A stretch of 64,000 nt of DNA from Cellvibrio sp. UBA7671 (GTDB lineage: Bacteria > Pseudomonadota > Gammaproteobacteria > Pseudomonadales > Cellvibrionaceae), in assembly GCA_002483145.1 (NCBI GenBank), contig DLHJ01000003.1, positions 248,001 through 312,000 of the forward strand, in the 5' to 3' direction. The notes under the pieces are model-generated. The model had not been told where the DNA came from. It saw nothing but the letters and a program-made list of their open reading frames with translations, and searched no databases. Made by a program: the position numbers and the translations under genes. Shown here piece by piece: positions 25,751 through 35,416 of the stretch (the first letter of the stretch is position 1; each line of letters starts with the position of its first letter).

Positions 25751-26849
25751 GAGCCACCTCCTGTTCGTAACTTTTGAGTGATGAGCAGGCGCCGCATTTC
25801 GCGCAACCTGCTTTAAGTGAATCTGATTGAATACCCGCACGCACTAACGCTGGGCCAAGCTGGCGAAATAATCGGTCGAGCATTTCTGCACTGGGCATGG
25901 GGTGACGTTCCAGTGGCGTGCCCGCGACAGGCACAAACGGAACCACGAAGGGATATACACCGAGATCAATTAATTGTTTGCTCATCGCAATAATTTCACC
26001 TTCGGTATCACCTAATCCCGCGAGAATATAAGTGCTGACATTGCCGCGCCCAAATACCGCAACCGCCGCTTTAAAAGCCGACATATAACGGCTGAGCGGT
26101 ACTGTTGCTTTGCCCGGCATAATATTTTTGCGCACGCGTTCGCTCACCGCTTCAAGATGCATTCCGAGCGCATCTACACCAGCCTCTTTTAAACGCTGGA
26201 ACCACACATCATCATCGGGCGGCTCGCATTGCGCTTGAATCGGAATATCCACTAGCGCACGCACTGCTCGTGCAGATTCGACTAACACTGCCGCACCGCG
26301 ATCCAATGTTTTGGGTGTACCAGTGGTCATAATCATTTGGGTTACGCCATCCAACTCCACTGCGGCGCGCGCAACTTCGGCTAATTGTTCTGGCGTTTTG
26401 TGCGCGATGGTTTTTCCGTTTTTTAGCGACTCTTCAATCGCACAAAATTGACAAGAGGTATCGCGGTTGCGATAGCGTACGCACTCTTGCAACACGGTAG
26501 TCGCAAGCACATCTTTACTGTGCAAGGTGGCGATCTTCCAATAGGGAATACCGTCGCTCGTCGTTAATTCATAAAATTTCGGACGCCCCGGCATAGCCGC
26601 TTTGGCAATTAATTTTTCGTTTTCGAATATCAATACCTGCTCGTGATTCGCATCCGCTTTGGCACTAAATGGCGAGCGCCGCACCTGCTCGTTAAACACC
26701 GGAATCATGCTGGTCTGGCTGACAAAATCGAACGCCTTGTGATCCGTTGGCCCGGCACCGCCAGTGCGCGTTAAGCCAAGATTTTTTTCATCGACCCAAC
26801 GCAACCCCTGAGTTTGGATTTGCGTTAATTGCTGACTGCTCAGTGCCAT
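25725..26849 (-). CDS. nitD: Nit1C radical SAM protein NitD (MSMEG_0568 family)
   Basis: The 374-residue radical SAM enzyme has a cluster motif C123-x9-C133-x2-C136 (the fragment RDTSCQFCAIEE carries the last two), which differs from the usual CxxxCxxC and is characteristic of this biotin-synthase-like branch. MTTGTPKTLDRGA and QAQCEPPDD are typical SAM-barrel segments. Near the C-terminus GCAKCGACSSL supplies three more cysteines (CxxCxxC) that could hold an auxiliary cluster. It lies between nitC (12-bp gap) and nitE (overlap). The reaction is unknown. Confidence 0.9.
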   Translation of the reverse strand: MALSSQQLTQIQTQGLRWVDEKNLGLTRTGGAGPTDHKAFDFVSQTSMIPVFNEQVRRSPFSAKADANHEQVLIFENEKLIAKAAMPGRPKFYELTTSDGIPYWKIATLHSKDVLATTVLQECVRYRNRDTSCQFCAIEESLKNGKTIAHKTPEQLAEVARAAVELDGVTQMIMTTGTPKTLDRGAAVLVESARAVRALVDIPIQAQCEPPDDDVWFQRLKEAGVDALGMHLEAVSERVRKNIMPGKATVPLSRYMSAFKAAVAVFGRGNVSTYILAGLGDTEGEIIAMSKQLIDLGVYPFVVPFVPVAGTPLERHPMPSAEMLDRLFRQLGPALVRAGIQSDSLKAGCAKCGACSSLKSYEQEVAHGPAPVCV

Positions 26850-26861
26850 GACCAGAATCCT

Positions 26862-27899
26862 CTAATTGCTTGCGCTGGAAAGGTGAGTATTTGCAACAGC
26901 GGACACCAGCGTTAAACCCGTAGCGCTTTCATCCGGCGATTTTTTCTCATTCGCTGCGCCGGGTTTTTTCAATGGATGGGTGTGACTTGTGGGTGTTTTA
27001 TCGATTAGTAAGCTCAATAATTCGGGGCGACTGTAGTGCCCCACGGAATCCATCATGCGTTTGCGCTTGTTGATGAGATTAAAATCCAATTCAGCAATGC
27101 ATGCGCCTTCACCTGAATCACTGCGCAAGGGCGAACCGAGTAATTTTCCTTCCGGTGAAACAATCGCGGTAAAACAGCCGCCACTAATCGCAGCGATTGG
27201 CCCGCCGGTATCCGCAACAATTTGCGCTTGCTGCTCCGGCGTTAACCAACCGGTGGCATTCACAACAAAACAGCCGGACTCCAACGCGTGATGGCGAATC
27301 GTAGCTTCAATTTGTTCCGCAAAAATTTCGCCGACCAATGAACCAGGAAACATACTCACGTGAATTTGTTCGCGGTCCGCCATCAGTGCGTAACGCGCGA
27401 GCGGGTTGTAATGCTCCCAACAAGCGAGCGAACCCACGCGGCCAACGGCGGTATCCACCGCGCACAAACCGGAACCATCGCCCTGCCCCCACACCATGCG
27501 CTCATGAAAGGTCGGCGTAATTTTGCGCCGATGCTGTACAAGCTGGCCGTCGGCATCAAATAACAATTGCGCGTTATAAATCGAACCGCCGTCGCGCTCG
27601 TTGATGCCGACAGAGACCACCATCTTTGCTGCTTTGGCAGCAGCAGAAATTTGCTGCGTGTAAATAGAGGGCACCTCTACCGATTCTTGCATCAGCAACA
27701 AATGCTGTGCGCCCATCGCGCAGGGTGCCTGGATAAATGAAAAATACGGGTAGTAAGGCACCAGGGTTTCTGCGAACACTGCCAGCTCGACTCCTTGCTT
27801 GCCGAGATCTGCAATTAATTCGCAAATTTTATTTACAGTGCCGGCGCAGGAGTAAAGCACCGGGCTGCACTGGACGGCAGCAGCCACGACTTTGTTCAT
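26862..27899 (-). CDS. nitC: Nitrilase NitC (Nit6803-like)
   Basis: The 345-residue C-N hydrolase has the nitrilase catalytic triad: E44 in VFAETLVP, K126 in RRKITPT and C160 in [21 protein letters not shown] is the signature of true nitrilases, which convert nitriles to acids and ammonia, as opposed to amidases. Within Nit1C clusters this enzyme is required for cyanide-nitrogen growth in the pseudomonads studied; its natural nitrile is uncertain. It is the second gene of the operon, 59 bp after nitB. The C-terminal tail past about residue 305 is low-complexity. Confidence 0.95.
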   Translation of the reverse strand: MNKVVAAAVQCSPVLYSCAGTVNKICELIADLGKQGVELAVFAETLVPYYPYFSFIQAPCAMGAQHLLLMQESVEVPSIYTQQISAAAKAAKMVVSVGINERDGGSIYNAQLLFDADGQLVQHRRKITPTFHERMVWGQGDGSGLCAVDTAVGRVGSLACWEHYNPLARYALMADREQIHVSMFPGSLVGEIFAEQIEATIRHHALESGCFVVNATGWLTPEQQAQIVADTGGPIAAISGGCFTAIVSPEGKLLGSPLRSDSGEGACIAELDFNLINKRKRMMDSVGHYSRPELLSLLIDKTPTSHTHPLKKPGAANEKKSPDESATGLTLVSAVANTHLSSASN

Positions 27900-27958
27900 A
27901 GGTAACCCTGATTGTGTTGAGTGTTAATGAAAGAACAGGTTAAACATCGGCAAAAAAA

Positions 27959-28441
27959 TCAGGTCGTCCAGGTGTGAACAACAAACGCATTTTCACGTCG
28001 CATCAACAATTGCAGATCCATCACATCGAGCGGATTGATAGGACGGATACCTTCGATCAAGGCTTTTTCGGTTTGCCCATAAAGCGCTTGCAAAGCAAAA
28101 CGGCAGGCATAGACCTCGCCACCTTCTGCCATAAAGGCTTTCAGTTGCGCGTTGTAGGCAAGATGCCCAGGGAAAGCTTCTGCACCCAGCGTTGGGAAAC
28201 CGCGCTGCACACCCAACAACACACCTGGGCCGTACAACAGGATTTTGGTTTCAAAACCTTTGCGCAAAATACGTTTGGCTTGCAGCAAATTCACCAGGCC
28301 AATCGAGCCTTCAAAGGCCACGGTATGAAAGGTCAGCAGCGCTTTTGCGCCGGGTTCAGCTTGCACATCCTCAAACACTTTTTCTTCGTAATCGACCAGA
28401 AAGTCACCGGTTTGATAATGGGGGATATCCACGACTGGCAT
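27959..28441 (-). CDS. nitB: Nit1C first-gene protein NitB (MSMEG_0572/Sll0783 family)
   Basis: The 160-residue soluble protein is the first gene of the nit operon. Family features include [40 protein letters not shown] and [19 protein letters not shown], a Rossmann-like DsrE-type layout; Sll0783 of Synechocystis is induced by nitrogen starvation. No catalytic residue can be assigned. GAGGAAACAGCT precedes the ATG, and a sigma54-type promoter lies 77-92 bp upstream. Confidence 0.88.
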   Translation of the reverse strand: MPVVDIPHYQTGDFLVDYEEKVFEDVQAEPGAKALLTFHTVAFEGSIGLVNLLQAKRILRKGFETKILLYGPGVLLGVQRGFPTLGAEAFPGHLAYNAQLKAFMAEGGEVYACRFALQALYGQTEKALIEGIRPINPLDVMDLQLLMRRENAFVVHTWTT

Positions 28442-28517
28442 AGCTGTTTCCTCAATGTTGGTAGTGCGATAGACGCGGTTAGGTTGAGCGACTTCGGTTA
28501 AGTCGTACTACCCCTAT

Positions 28518-28533
28518 TGCGATAGACGTACCA
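28518..28533 (-). promoter_or_regulatory. Sigma54 (-24/-12) promoter for the nit operon
   Basis: Read on the minus strand the site is TGGTACGTCTATCGCA. It has GG and GC at exactly the N10 spacing of sigma54 promoters and matches TGGCAC-N5-TTGCA with two changes. It lies 77-92 bp before nitB and a sigma54-dependent activator gene is divergent, so it is the probable nit promoter. The start point would be near 28507. Confidence 0.75.
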
Positions 28534-28673
28534 GCTTTGAAAGAAAATCCCGTGCGTCGGACAGCTAATTTTTTTATTTAATCAATTCAATGAGTTAAAT
28601 CGGAAAAAATATAGGCAATGAGGAGCCTGAGCACGCACGGGCTTAAAAACTCACAACGCAATTGCATAGTAAT

Positions 28674-28708
28674 ACTCAAGTGCGTAGCATTGAGTTACGC
28701 ATTTGAGT
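28674..28708. promoter_or_regulatory. Probable NitA binding site (inverted repeat)
   Basis: ACTCAAGTGCGTA (28674-28686) and TACGCATTTGAGT (28696-28708) match as an inverted repeat at 12 of 13 positions, with a 9-bp spacer. The site is about 150 bp upstream of the nitB sigma54 promoter, the usual distance for an enhancer-binding activator, and 37 bp before the nitA start, so it could also serve autoregulation. Confidence 0.65.
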
Positions 28709-28744
28709 AGAACCATATGCCAATTCACCCAAGAGAAAACCTTC

Positions 28745-30649
28745 ATGTTTGATGCTGATTCATCTGAAGAGTGGGGCCGCCTCGCCTATTGGATGCGCAA
28801 TGCCGCGTTTGAGCAGTGCCCCGAACCGCTGATGCTGCTCGACCCGCAGGAAAACAAATATATCGACTGCAATATCGCGGCCACGCAGATGCTGGGGTTT
28901 GACCGGCAAGACATCCTGAAAATGCCCATCTCTTACATCCACGGGCGCGAGCTGGGTCAATTGATTGTGTTCACCCAGGAGGCGCTGCAACGCGGTCACG
29001 CCAAAAGCAAACGCATTTCCTGTCGATTAAAAAACGATATGCATATTCCGGTGGAGCTATCGGCGTCGCGCACAGTGATTAAAGGGCGCGAATATTTGGT
29101 GGTGTCGATTAAAGATATTGATTCTGAAGAGCGCCAGCGCGATAAAGCCGATGCCGATCGCCTCGCCCGCAACGGCATTCTGGAATGGAAACATTTGCAA
29201 TCGATTTTTCAGCAAGGCGAGCGCGATAATTTATTAATGCTCACATCCGTCGGCGACGGTATTTATTGCGTGGATACCAACGGCCTTTGCACCTTTATCA
29301 ACCCCGCCGCGAAACGTTTGCTGGGCCGCACGGATGGCGATGTGCTCGGGCAAAATATTCACTATGTACACCATCACACACACGACGATGGAACTCATTA
29401 TCCGGTTGAAGAATGCCCTATCTATGCCGCCATTCGCGATGGCGTAGTGCACGAAGGGATTCAGGAAGTATTTTGGAAACACGACGGCACGCCCTTCCCG
29501 GTTGAGTTCACCAGCACCCCGATTATTTCTGGCGGCAGCATTATTGGTGCCGTGGTGGTGTTTCGCGATATTAGCCAGCGCATGGAAACAGAAAAACAAT
29601 TGCGCGATGCGTTAAAAGAAGTCAGCGAATTAAAAGCGCGTCTTGAAGATGAAAACGCCTACCTGCAACAGGAAATCTTAATCGAGCAGCGCTACCACGG
29701 CATTATCGGTGAAAGCACCGCCATCAAACGCATCCACCAACAAATTGAATTAGTAGCGCAAACAGAAGCCAACGTATTAATTACCGGCGAATCGGGAACC
29801 GGCAAAGAATTAATTGCGCGCGCGATTCACGATGCCAGCAATCGCAAAGACAAACCCATGATTCGGGTTAACTGCGCCGCAATTCCGCATGAACTTTTTG
29901 AAAGCGAATTTTTTGGCCACATTCGCGGCGCATTTACCGGTGCTGTGCGCGACCGCATTGGCCGGTTTGAATTGGCCAATGGCGGAACCTTATTTTTGGA
30001 TGAAGTGGGCGAGATTCCGCTCGAATTACAAAGTAAATTATTGCGCGTATTACAAGAGGGACAACTCGAACGTGTGGGCGAAGAAAAAACCCGCAACGTG
30101 GATGTGCGCATCATCGCCGCCACCAATAAAGATTTGAAAAAAGAAGCCGAGGCGCATCACTTCCGCGAGGATTTATATTTTCGCCTGAATGTATTCCCTA
30201 TTCACTCACCCCCATTGCGCGAGCGCGGTAACGACATCACCCTGCTTGCGACACACTTTCTTGAACAGGCGAGTCAAAAGTTCAGCAAGAAAGAGTGCAA
30301 GCTGCGGCAGAGCGATCTCAAACCCCTGCTGACTTACAACTGGCCGGGCAATATTCGCGAACTGCAAAATGTGATGGAACGGGCGGCAATCACTTCACAT
30401 CAAGGTCGCGTCACCATCGACCTGCCGCTCACCGCATCCGCGACCGAAATGACCATCGCAAAAGAATCACCAAGTGAGACCGGCATTATCGGCGATGACG
30501 AAATGCAGGAGCGGGTAAAGCGCAACATGCTTGCTGCATTGGAGCGTTGTGATTGGAAATTGTTTGGCGATGATGGGGCAGCGGCTTTGCTGAAACTAAA
30601 ACCCACCACCCTGGCATCGAGAATAAAACGGCTGGGCCTGAAGCGATAA
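28745..30649 (+). CDS. nitA: Sigma54-dependent activator NitA with PAS sensors
   Basis: The protein of about 634 residues has two PAS-like sensor regions (roughly 15-130 and 165-285), a coiled-coil linker and a sigma54-interaction AAA+ domain with GESGTGKE (Walker A), GAFTGA (sigma54 contact) and GGTLFLDEVGEIP (Walker B). A C-terminal Fis-type helix-turn-helix ends GAAALLKLKPTTLASRIKRLG. It is divergent from nitB, exactly as nitA is in described Nit1C clusters. The ATG at 28745 is preferred over a TTG at 28703, which lies inside the inverted repeat. What the PAS domains sense is unknown. Confidence 0.92.
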   Translation: MFDADSSEEWGRLAYWMRNAAFEQCPEPLMLLDPQENKYIDCNIAATQMLGFDRQDILKMPISYIHGRELGQLIVFTQEALQRGHAKSKRISCRLKNDMHIPVELSASRTVIKGREYLVVSIKDIDSEERQRDKADADRLARNGILEWKHLQSIFQQGERDNLLMLTSVGDGIYCVDTNGLCTFINPAAKRLLGRTDGDVLGQNIHYVHHHTHDDGTHYPVEECPIYAAIRDGVVHEGIQEVFWKHDGTPFPVEFTSTPIISGGSIIGAVVVFRDISQRMETEKQLRDALKEVSELKARLEDENAYLQQEILIEQRYHGIIGESTAIKRIHQQIELVAQTEANVLITGESGTGKELIARAIHDASNRKDKPMIRVNCAAIPHELFESEFFGHIRGAFTGAVRDRIGRFELANGGTLFLDEVGEIPLELQSKLLRVLQEGQLERVGEEKTRNVDVRIIAATNKDLKKEAEAHHFREDLYFRLNVFPIHSPPLRERGNDITLLATHFLEQASQKFSKKECKLRQSDLKPLLTYNWPGNIRELQNVMERAAITSHQGRVTIDLPLTASATEMTIAKESPSETGIIGDDEMQERVKRNMLAALERCDWKLFGDDGAAALLKLKPTTLASRIKRLGLKR

Positions 30650-30855
30650 CACGCATCATTGACTCCTAACTAGCCTTGCGCCTTTTTGAGGCCTGCAGCC
30701 CAGCGGCAAAACTGTACCGCCCGCCTTACAAAATCCACCAAGTCCGCTAGCACCTGCTATAACTAAACCAGCTCAGCCAAACAGAGCCGCGCCCGGACAA
30801 GCAAGGTGTGCGGTCGGCTAGCAGGACGCCCACCACTACAGCTAACGACATAAAA

Positions 30856-33800
30856 ATGAATAAGAGCTTGGTTTTACTCCTGACAATTGCCATCGCGCAG
30901 TTTGCGCTGATCCCTGCCAGCTATGCGGACAATACGGCTGCAGCATCTGACTACCCCAAAAAAATCCACTTTCGCAACATCATGCAAAACCAGGATATCG
31001 CGCTGGGTGAGGTGGAATCAATTATTCAGGATTACCAAGGCTTTATCTGGCTGGGTGGGCGCAATGCGCTTTTGCGCTACGATGGCTACGAGTTTTTGCC
31101 TATTCCCGCCGCCAAGGACCCGGCGAATGTGACCGATACAGAACCAGTCAATCAGGTATTGGAATTGCTGGAGGACAAACAACAAACCCTTTGGGCGGCG
31201 ACCCGCTCGGGGCTGTATCGTTATGATCGCGACCATGAGGTTTTGCTGCCGGTCAGTATTCCAGGCAACTTGCTGAACGAGGGAGGGGCGATTAACGCGA
31301 TTGCCGAAAGCCTTGCGGGCGATATCCTGATTGGTACTGCCAACGGCTTTGGCATCCTCAACCAAGTCAACGGCAACGTAGAAGTGTTAACCCTGCAAAA
31401 TGGTGGCCTGCCAAGCAATCTGGTCAATGACATAGTGGTGGAGAAAGACAATCTTATTTGGCTGGGGTTGGATACCGGTTTAGCGCAGCTGGATCTGGTA
31501 AGCAGAAAAATCACCTTGCATATTCCCAAGCCGGAAAACCCCAAATCCACACTGGAAAACAGCATCAGGACCGTGGCAGTGGATCACTCAGGAAGAATCT
31601 GGGCGGGCAGCGACAACGGCATTTATCGTTTGGATAGGGTGACAAACCAATTCACTCATTACCAACACAAAGCCAACGACCTGACCAGCCTACCCAATAA
31701 TTTTTCCTGGCAAATTTATGTGGATCGCAATGGTTGGATATGGACGGGGAGTGATGGCGGAGGCTTGAGCCTGTACAACGAACCGCACGATAACTGGATT
31801 CTGTTTGACCGGGGCGACGGTGGTGCGGGCAAGCTAACCAGCAATACCATCCGCCGTATTTATGAGGATCGGATTGGCGACCTCTGGATAGGCACCTATC
31901 CCTCAGGTGTACATATTTATGATCGCTCCAGCGCAGCAATCCGCGTTTATCAGAAATCGATCATCGCGAACCAGGGGCCAATGGACAATAACGTCGAAGC
32001 GCTGGTGGAAGATAAAGAGGGCAACCTCTGGATAGGTTCCAATGGTGTTTCCCGTTTTGATCCCACCACTGATTTATTTACCCACTACCAGCACACCACC
32101 GGTGAAGATTCGCGCGTAGGCACCACCGCCATACTCAATGGCACTATGGATTCCCGGGGCCATTTATTATTTGGTACCTGGGGTGCGGGGGCACAGCAAT
32201 ACAATCCCACCACCGATCGCTTCGATACACTTCCGGTGGACCCGGACCAAAGTAAACGTGGTGAGCAAACCGGTCGCAAATTAAATGATTTGATGGTGTG
32301 GAATATTCATGAAGACCGGCAGCAAAACCTCTGGTTCGGCACCCATTACAACGGTCTCACCCATTTTGATCGCAAGACCGGGACTTACCATTTTTATCCT
32401 CACAGTGAGACCGGGCCACAGAGCGTTTCCAGCGCAGTCGTTTGGGTATCCTACGAAGATTCGCAAGGGCGCTTTTGGGTCGGGACCGCATACGGTTTAA
32501 ATCTGTTGAATCGCACTGACGGCACCTTTAAACGCTACCTGCCCGACGCCGATAATCCACGTAGCCTGGCCAATGGCTCAGTGCTCGCCATTCGCGAAGA
32601 TGGTAAAAAGCGCCTATGGTTTGGCACCGATATGGGGCTTCACCTCTACCACCCCGACACCGACGATTTTACCCGCTACGACACCAGCCACGGATTTGCC
32701 GATCAGGGTATCCGCGCCATCATTGAAGACCGCCACGGAATTTTATGGTTGGGCACCAATAACGGTGTAGTACGCTTTGACCCGGATACGCTCGCCGTAA
32801 AAAACTACACCCGTTTTAACGGCGAGCTAATTGGCGGTATTGCCACGGGCGCTGCGTTGGTAACCCATTCGGGCCTGCTGGCATTTGGTTCGCGCAACGG
32901 CTTGTATTTCTTTGATGTTGATAAGCTCGAAAGCAACCAAAACAAAATACCGCCTGCGGTTGCGATTACAGATTTCCGCTTATTCACCCAGAAAGTTGCG
33001 ATTCATGGTGCAGATAACTTATTAGAAAAGGTAATTACCCAAACCGACAGCATCACGCTGGATTACACCCAATCGATGATTTCATTTAGTTTCGCCGCTC
33101 TGAATTACCGCGATACAGAAAAAAATCAGCACGCTTACAAACTTGAAGGCTTTGATAATGATTGGCGTGAGGTTGGTAACCAACGCACGGCGTTCTATAC
33201 CAACTTGCCCGCAGGCACTTATCAGTTTCGGGTGAAAGCCAGTAATAACGATGGCGTCTGGAACGAGCAAGGGCGCAGCATTCAGGTGACTGTGTTGCCA
33301 CCACCCTGGAAAACCTGGTGGGCCTACAGTATTTACGCCGCCACCATCATCGGCATGCTGCTATTGTTTGTGCGCAGCCAACACCAAAAAGTGCTGATCG
33401 CGCGCAAGATCAGCCGCGAGTTGGAACAGAAAGTCGCCGAGCGCACCGCTGAATTACAGCATAAAAATGCTGAGTTGGAAGGTGCTTACGCACAGCTGGA
33501 AGCGATCAGTTTGTCCGACCCACTCACTGGATTAAATAATCGCCGCTACTTACAAAAATTAATTCCGATGGACATCGCCAAAGTCCAGCGCGAATACGCA
33601 CCGCCAACACCCGATCGCCAACCGCGCAAAAATACCCGCGACCTCACATTTTTTATTCTGGATGTGGATTTTTTTAAATCCGTTAACGATACACACGGCC
33701 ATGCGGCAGGCGATCAATTATTGGTTCAGCTTTCAGATGTGCTGACCAAAATCTGTCGCGAATCCGATTGCGTGGTCCGCTGGGGCGGCGAAGAATTTTT

Positions 33801-34188
33801 AATTGTGAGCCGTTTTGCCGACCGCGATGAAGCACCACTTATGGCCGAGCGAATCCGCAACAGTATCGAGCAGTATAATTTCACCTTGCCCGATGGCGGC
33901 ATCCTGAAAAAAACCTGCTCGATGGGTTTTGCCAGCTTCCCCTTCTTGCCCGAGCAGCCTGCAACCTTATCCTGGGAGCAAGTGATCGATATCGCCGACC
34001 GCGCGCTTTACGCCGCGAAAAAATCGGGACGCAACCGCTGTGTTGGCATTGCTGCCAATGCCAAAACGATTATCAACACTAATAAAGACCGTTTGTATCT
34101 ACGCATCAGCAGCAATCTTCCAGCCATGATCGAGAACAATGAATTAACCGTGATCTCAACAACCGAGAAATCATTAGTGTGGGATTGA
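30856..34188 (+). CDS. Periplasmic beta-propeller (Reg_prop/Y_Y_Y) diguanylate cyclase
   Basis: The sensor enzyme of about 1110 residues has a signal peptide (to about residue 25) and a two-component-regulator propeller of many WxGTxxGLxxxD blades (for example GNLWIGSNGVSRFDP and RFWVGTAYGLNLLNR). A Y_Y_Y domain (about 730-800), one membrane helix (about 810-830), a short coiled coil and a GGDEF domain (about 885-1050) follow. The active site is GGEEF, preceded by RESD five residues before it, the inhibitory I-site. Cyclase activity with product feedback is expected. Such sensors often read oligosaccharides in Bacteroidetes and Cellvibrio-like bacteria, but no ligand can be assigned here. The ATG at 30856 gives a complete signal peptide; an earlier in-frame start at 30808 does not. 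Confidence 0.88.
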   Translation: MNKSLVLLLTIAIAQFALIPASYADNTAAASDYPKKIHFRNIMQNQDIALGEVESIIQDYQGFIWLGGRNALLRYDGYEFLPIPAAKDPANVTDTEPVNQVLELLEDKQQTLWAATRSGLYRYDRDHEVLLPVSIPGNLLNEGGAINAIAESLAGDILIGTANGFGILNQVNGNVEVLTLQNGGLPSNLVNDIVVEKDNLIWLGLDTGLAQLDLVSRKITLHIPKPENPKSTLENSIRTVAVDHSGRIWAGSDNGIYRLDRVTNQFTHYQHKANDLTSLPNNFSWQIYVDRNGWIWTGSDGGGLSLYNEPHDNWILFDRGDGGAGKLTSNTIRRIYEDRIGDLWIGTYPSGVHIYDRSSAAIRVYQKSIIANQGPMDNNVEALVEDKEGNLWIGSNGVSRFDPTTDLFTHYQHTTGEDSRVGTTAILNGTMDSRGHLLFGTWGAGAQQYNPTTDRFDTLPVDPDQSKRGEQTGRKLNDLMVWNIHEDRQQNLWFGTHYNGLTHFDRKTGTYHFYPHSETGPQSVSSAVVWVSYEDSQGRFWVGTAYGLNLLNRTDGTFKRYLPDADNPRSLANGSVLAIREDGKKRLWFGTDMGLHLYHPDTDDFTRYDTSHGFADQGIRAIIEDRHGILWLGTNNGVVRFDPDTLAVKNYTRFNGELIGGIATGAALVTHSGLLAFGSRNGLYFFDVDKLESNQNKIPPAVAITDFRLFTQKVAIHGADNLLEKVITQTDSITLDYTQSMISFSFAALNYRDTEKNQHAYKLEGFDNDWREVGNQRTAFYTNLPAGTYQFRVKASNNDGVWNEQGRSIQVTVLPPPWKTWWAYSIYAATIIGMLLLFVRSQHQKVLIARKISRELEQKVAERTAELQHKNAELEGAYAQLEAISLSDPLTGLNNRRYLQKLIPMDIAKVQREYAPPTPDRQPRKNTRDLTFFILDVDFFKSVNDTHGHAAGDQLLVQLSDVLTKICRESDCVVRWGGEEFLIVSRFADRDEAPLMAERIRNSIEQYNFTLPDGGILKKTCSMGFASFPFLPEQPATLSWEQVIDIADRALYAAKKSGRNRCVGIAANAKTIINTNKDRLYLRISSNLPAMIENNELTVISTTEKSLVWD

Positions 34189-34318
34189 TTTCCCCCAATC
34201 CCGTCTAAACTGGCGTTCCCGCTCTTGTGCGCCTGTGCCGTCACAAAACTGTAAAAAACCAGCACACCAAAAACCGCTATGCTTTGGGAAACCAAGGATT
34301 TATCGCATCGGCATTCAC

Positions 34319-35416
34319 ATGACCAACCTGAACCACACGCCACCTGACGTCACCGCAACGGGCGATATCACCTCATCCTCATTGCGCAGCGCTGAATTAC
34401 GCAAAGATTTCAAACAAAAAATTCCTGAACTGCTACAACTTGAACGCTTGATGCGCGAACACAACAATCTTCTGCACGCCAACTGCGAAGCAAAATTGTA
34501 TTACGAGAATATGGAGTTTCCACTCTATTCACTTACGCTCGGTTCGCGTGCACCCAACGCACCTACAATGTTATTTACTGGCGGAATTCACGGCATTGAG
34601 CGGATTGGCAGCCAGGTATTGATCGCCTGGCTACAAACGCTGTTGGAGCGCTTGCAGTGGGATGCAGGTTTGCAGCAGCAGTTGCAACAACTGCAATTAG
34701 TAATTGTGCCGATTATGAATCCGGTTGGCATGTATTTAAATCAGCGCGCCAATGGTAATGGGGTAGATCTAAACCGCAACGCGCCGATTGACGCCGAAGG
34801 CCCCGTGCCCCTGCTCGGCGGTGGCCATCGCCTCGGACCGTTTCTGCCCTGGTATCGCGGGCGCAAACGCGGGCAAATGGAAGCAGAAAATATCGCACTG
34901 GAACATGTAATCCAGCGACAAGTTTTTAATCGACCTTTTGCGGCAGTACTCGATTTGCATTCAGGCTTGGGCATGCAAGACCGGCTCTGGTTTCCGCACG
35001 CCTACCGCAAAAAAGCCATTGGTAATATCGCCGACTATGTTGCATTGAAGATGTTGTGGGAGCGCAGTTATCCGAACCATACTTATTTATTCGAGCCACA
35101 GTCGATTCATTATTTATCCCACGGCGATTTATGGGACTACTTTTATTACCAATCGCGCGCGCAAAACCAAGCGCACTTTTTACCGCTCACATTAGAGATG
35201 GGTTCCTGGCTGTGGGTGAAAAAAAGTCCCCGCCAATTATTCAACATGGCAGGATTATTTAACCCACAAATTCAGCATCGCCATACGCGGGTGCTGCGCC
35301 GCCATATTGTGTTGCTGGATTTTATGTTGGCTGCCACACTCAATCACCACAACTGGTTGCCCGATGAAAAACAAACCGGGATATTAAATCAAACGGCCAA
35401 GAGCCTGTGGTTTTGA
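34319..35416 (+). CDS. M14-family zinc carboxypeptidase-like protein
   Basis: The 365-residue cytoplasmic protein belongs to the M14/succinylglutamate desuccinylase-like superfamily. Zinc ligands are suggested by GGIHGIERIG (HxxE) and LDLHSGLG (second His), and a catalytic Glu by LTLEMGSWLW. MNPVGMYLNQRANGNGVDLNRN is the substrate-binding segment shared with MpaA-type peptidases. The ATG at 34319 is favoured because the 28 residues added by the upstream GTG reading do not look conserved; ribosome-binding signals are weak for both. The next gene begins within its last codons. The substrate may be a peptide or an acyl amino acid. Confidence 0.75.
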   Translation: MTNLNHTPPDVTATGDITSSSLRSAELRKDFKQKIPELLQLERLMREHNNLLHANCEAKLYYENMEFPLYSLTLGSRAPNAPTMLFTGGIHGIERIGSQVLIAWLQTLLERLQWDAGLQQQLQQLQLVIVPIMNPVGMYLNQRANGNGVDLNRNAPIDAEGPVPLLGGGHRLGPFLPWYRGRKRGQMEAENIALEHVIQRQVFNRPFAAVLDLHSGLGMQDRLWFPHAYRKKAIGNIADYVALKMLWERSYPNHTYLFEPQSIHYLSHGDLWDYFYYQSRAQNQAHFLPLTLEMGSWLWVKKSPRQLFNMAGLFNPQIQHRHTRVLRRHIVLLDFMLAATLNHHNWLPDEKQTGILNQTAKSLWF

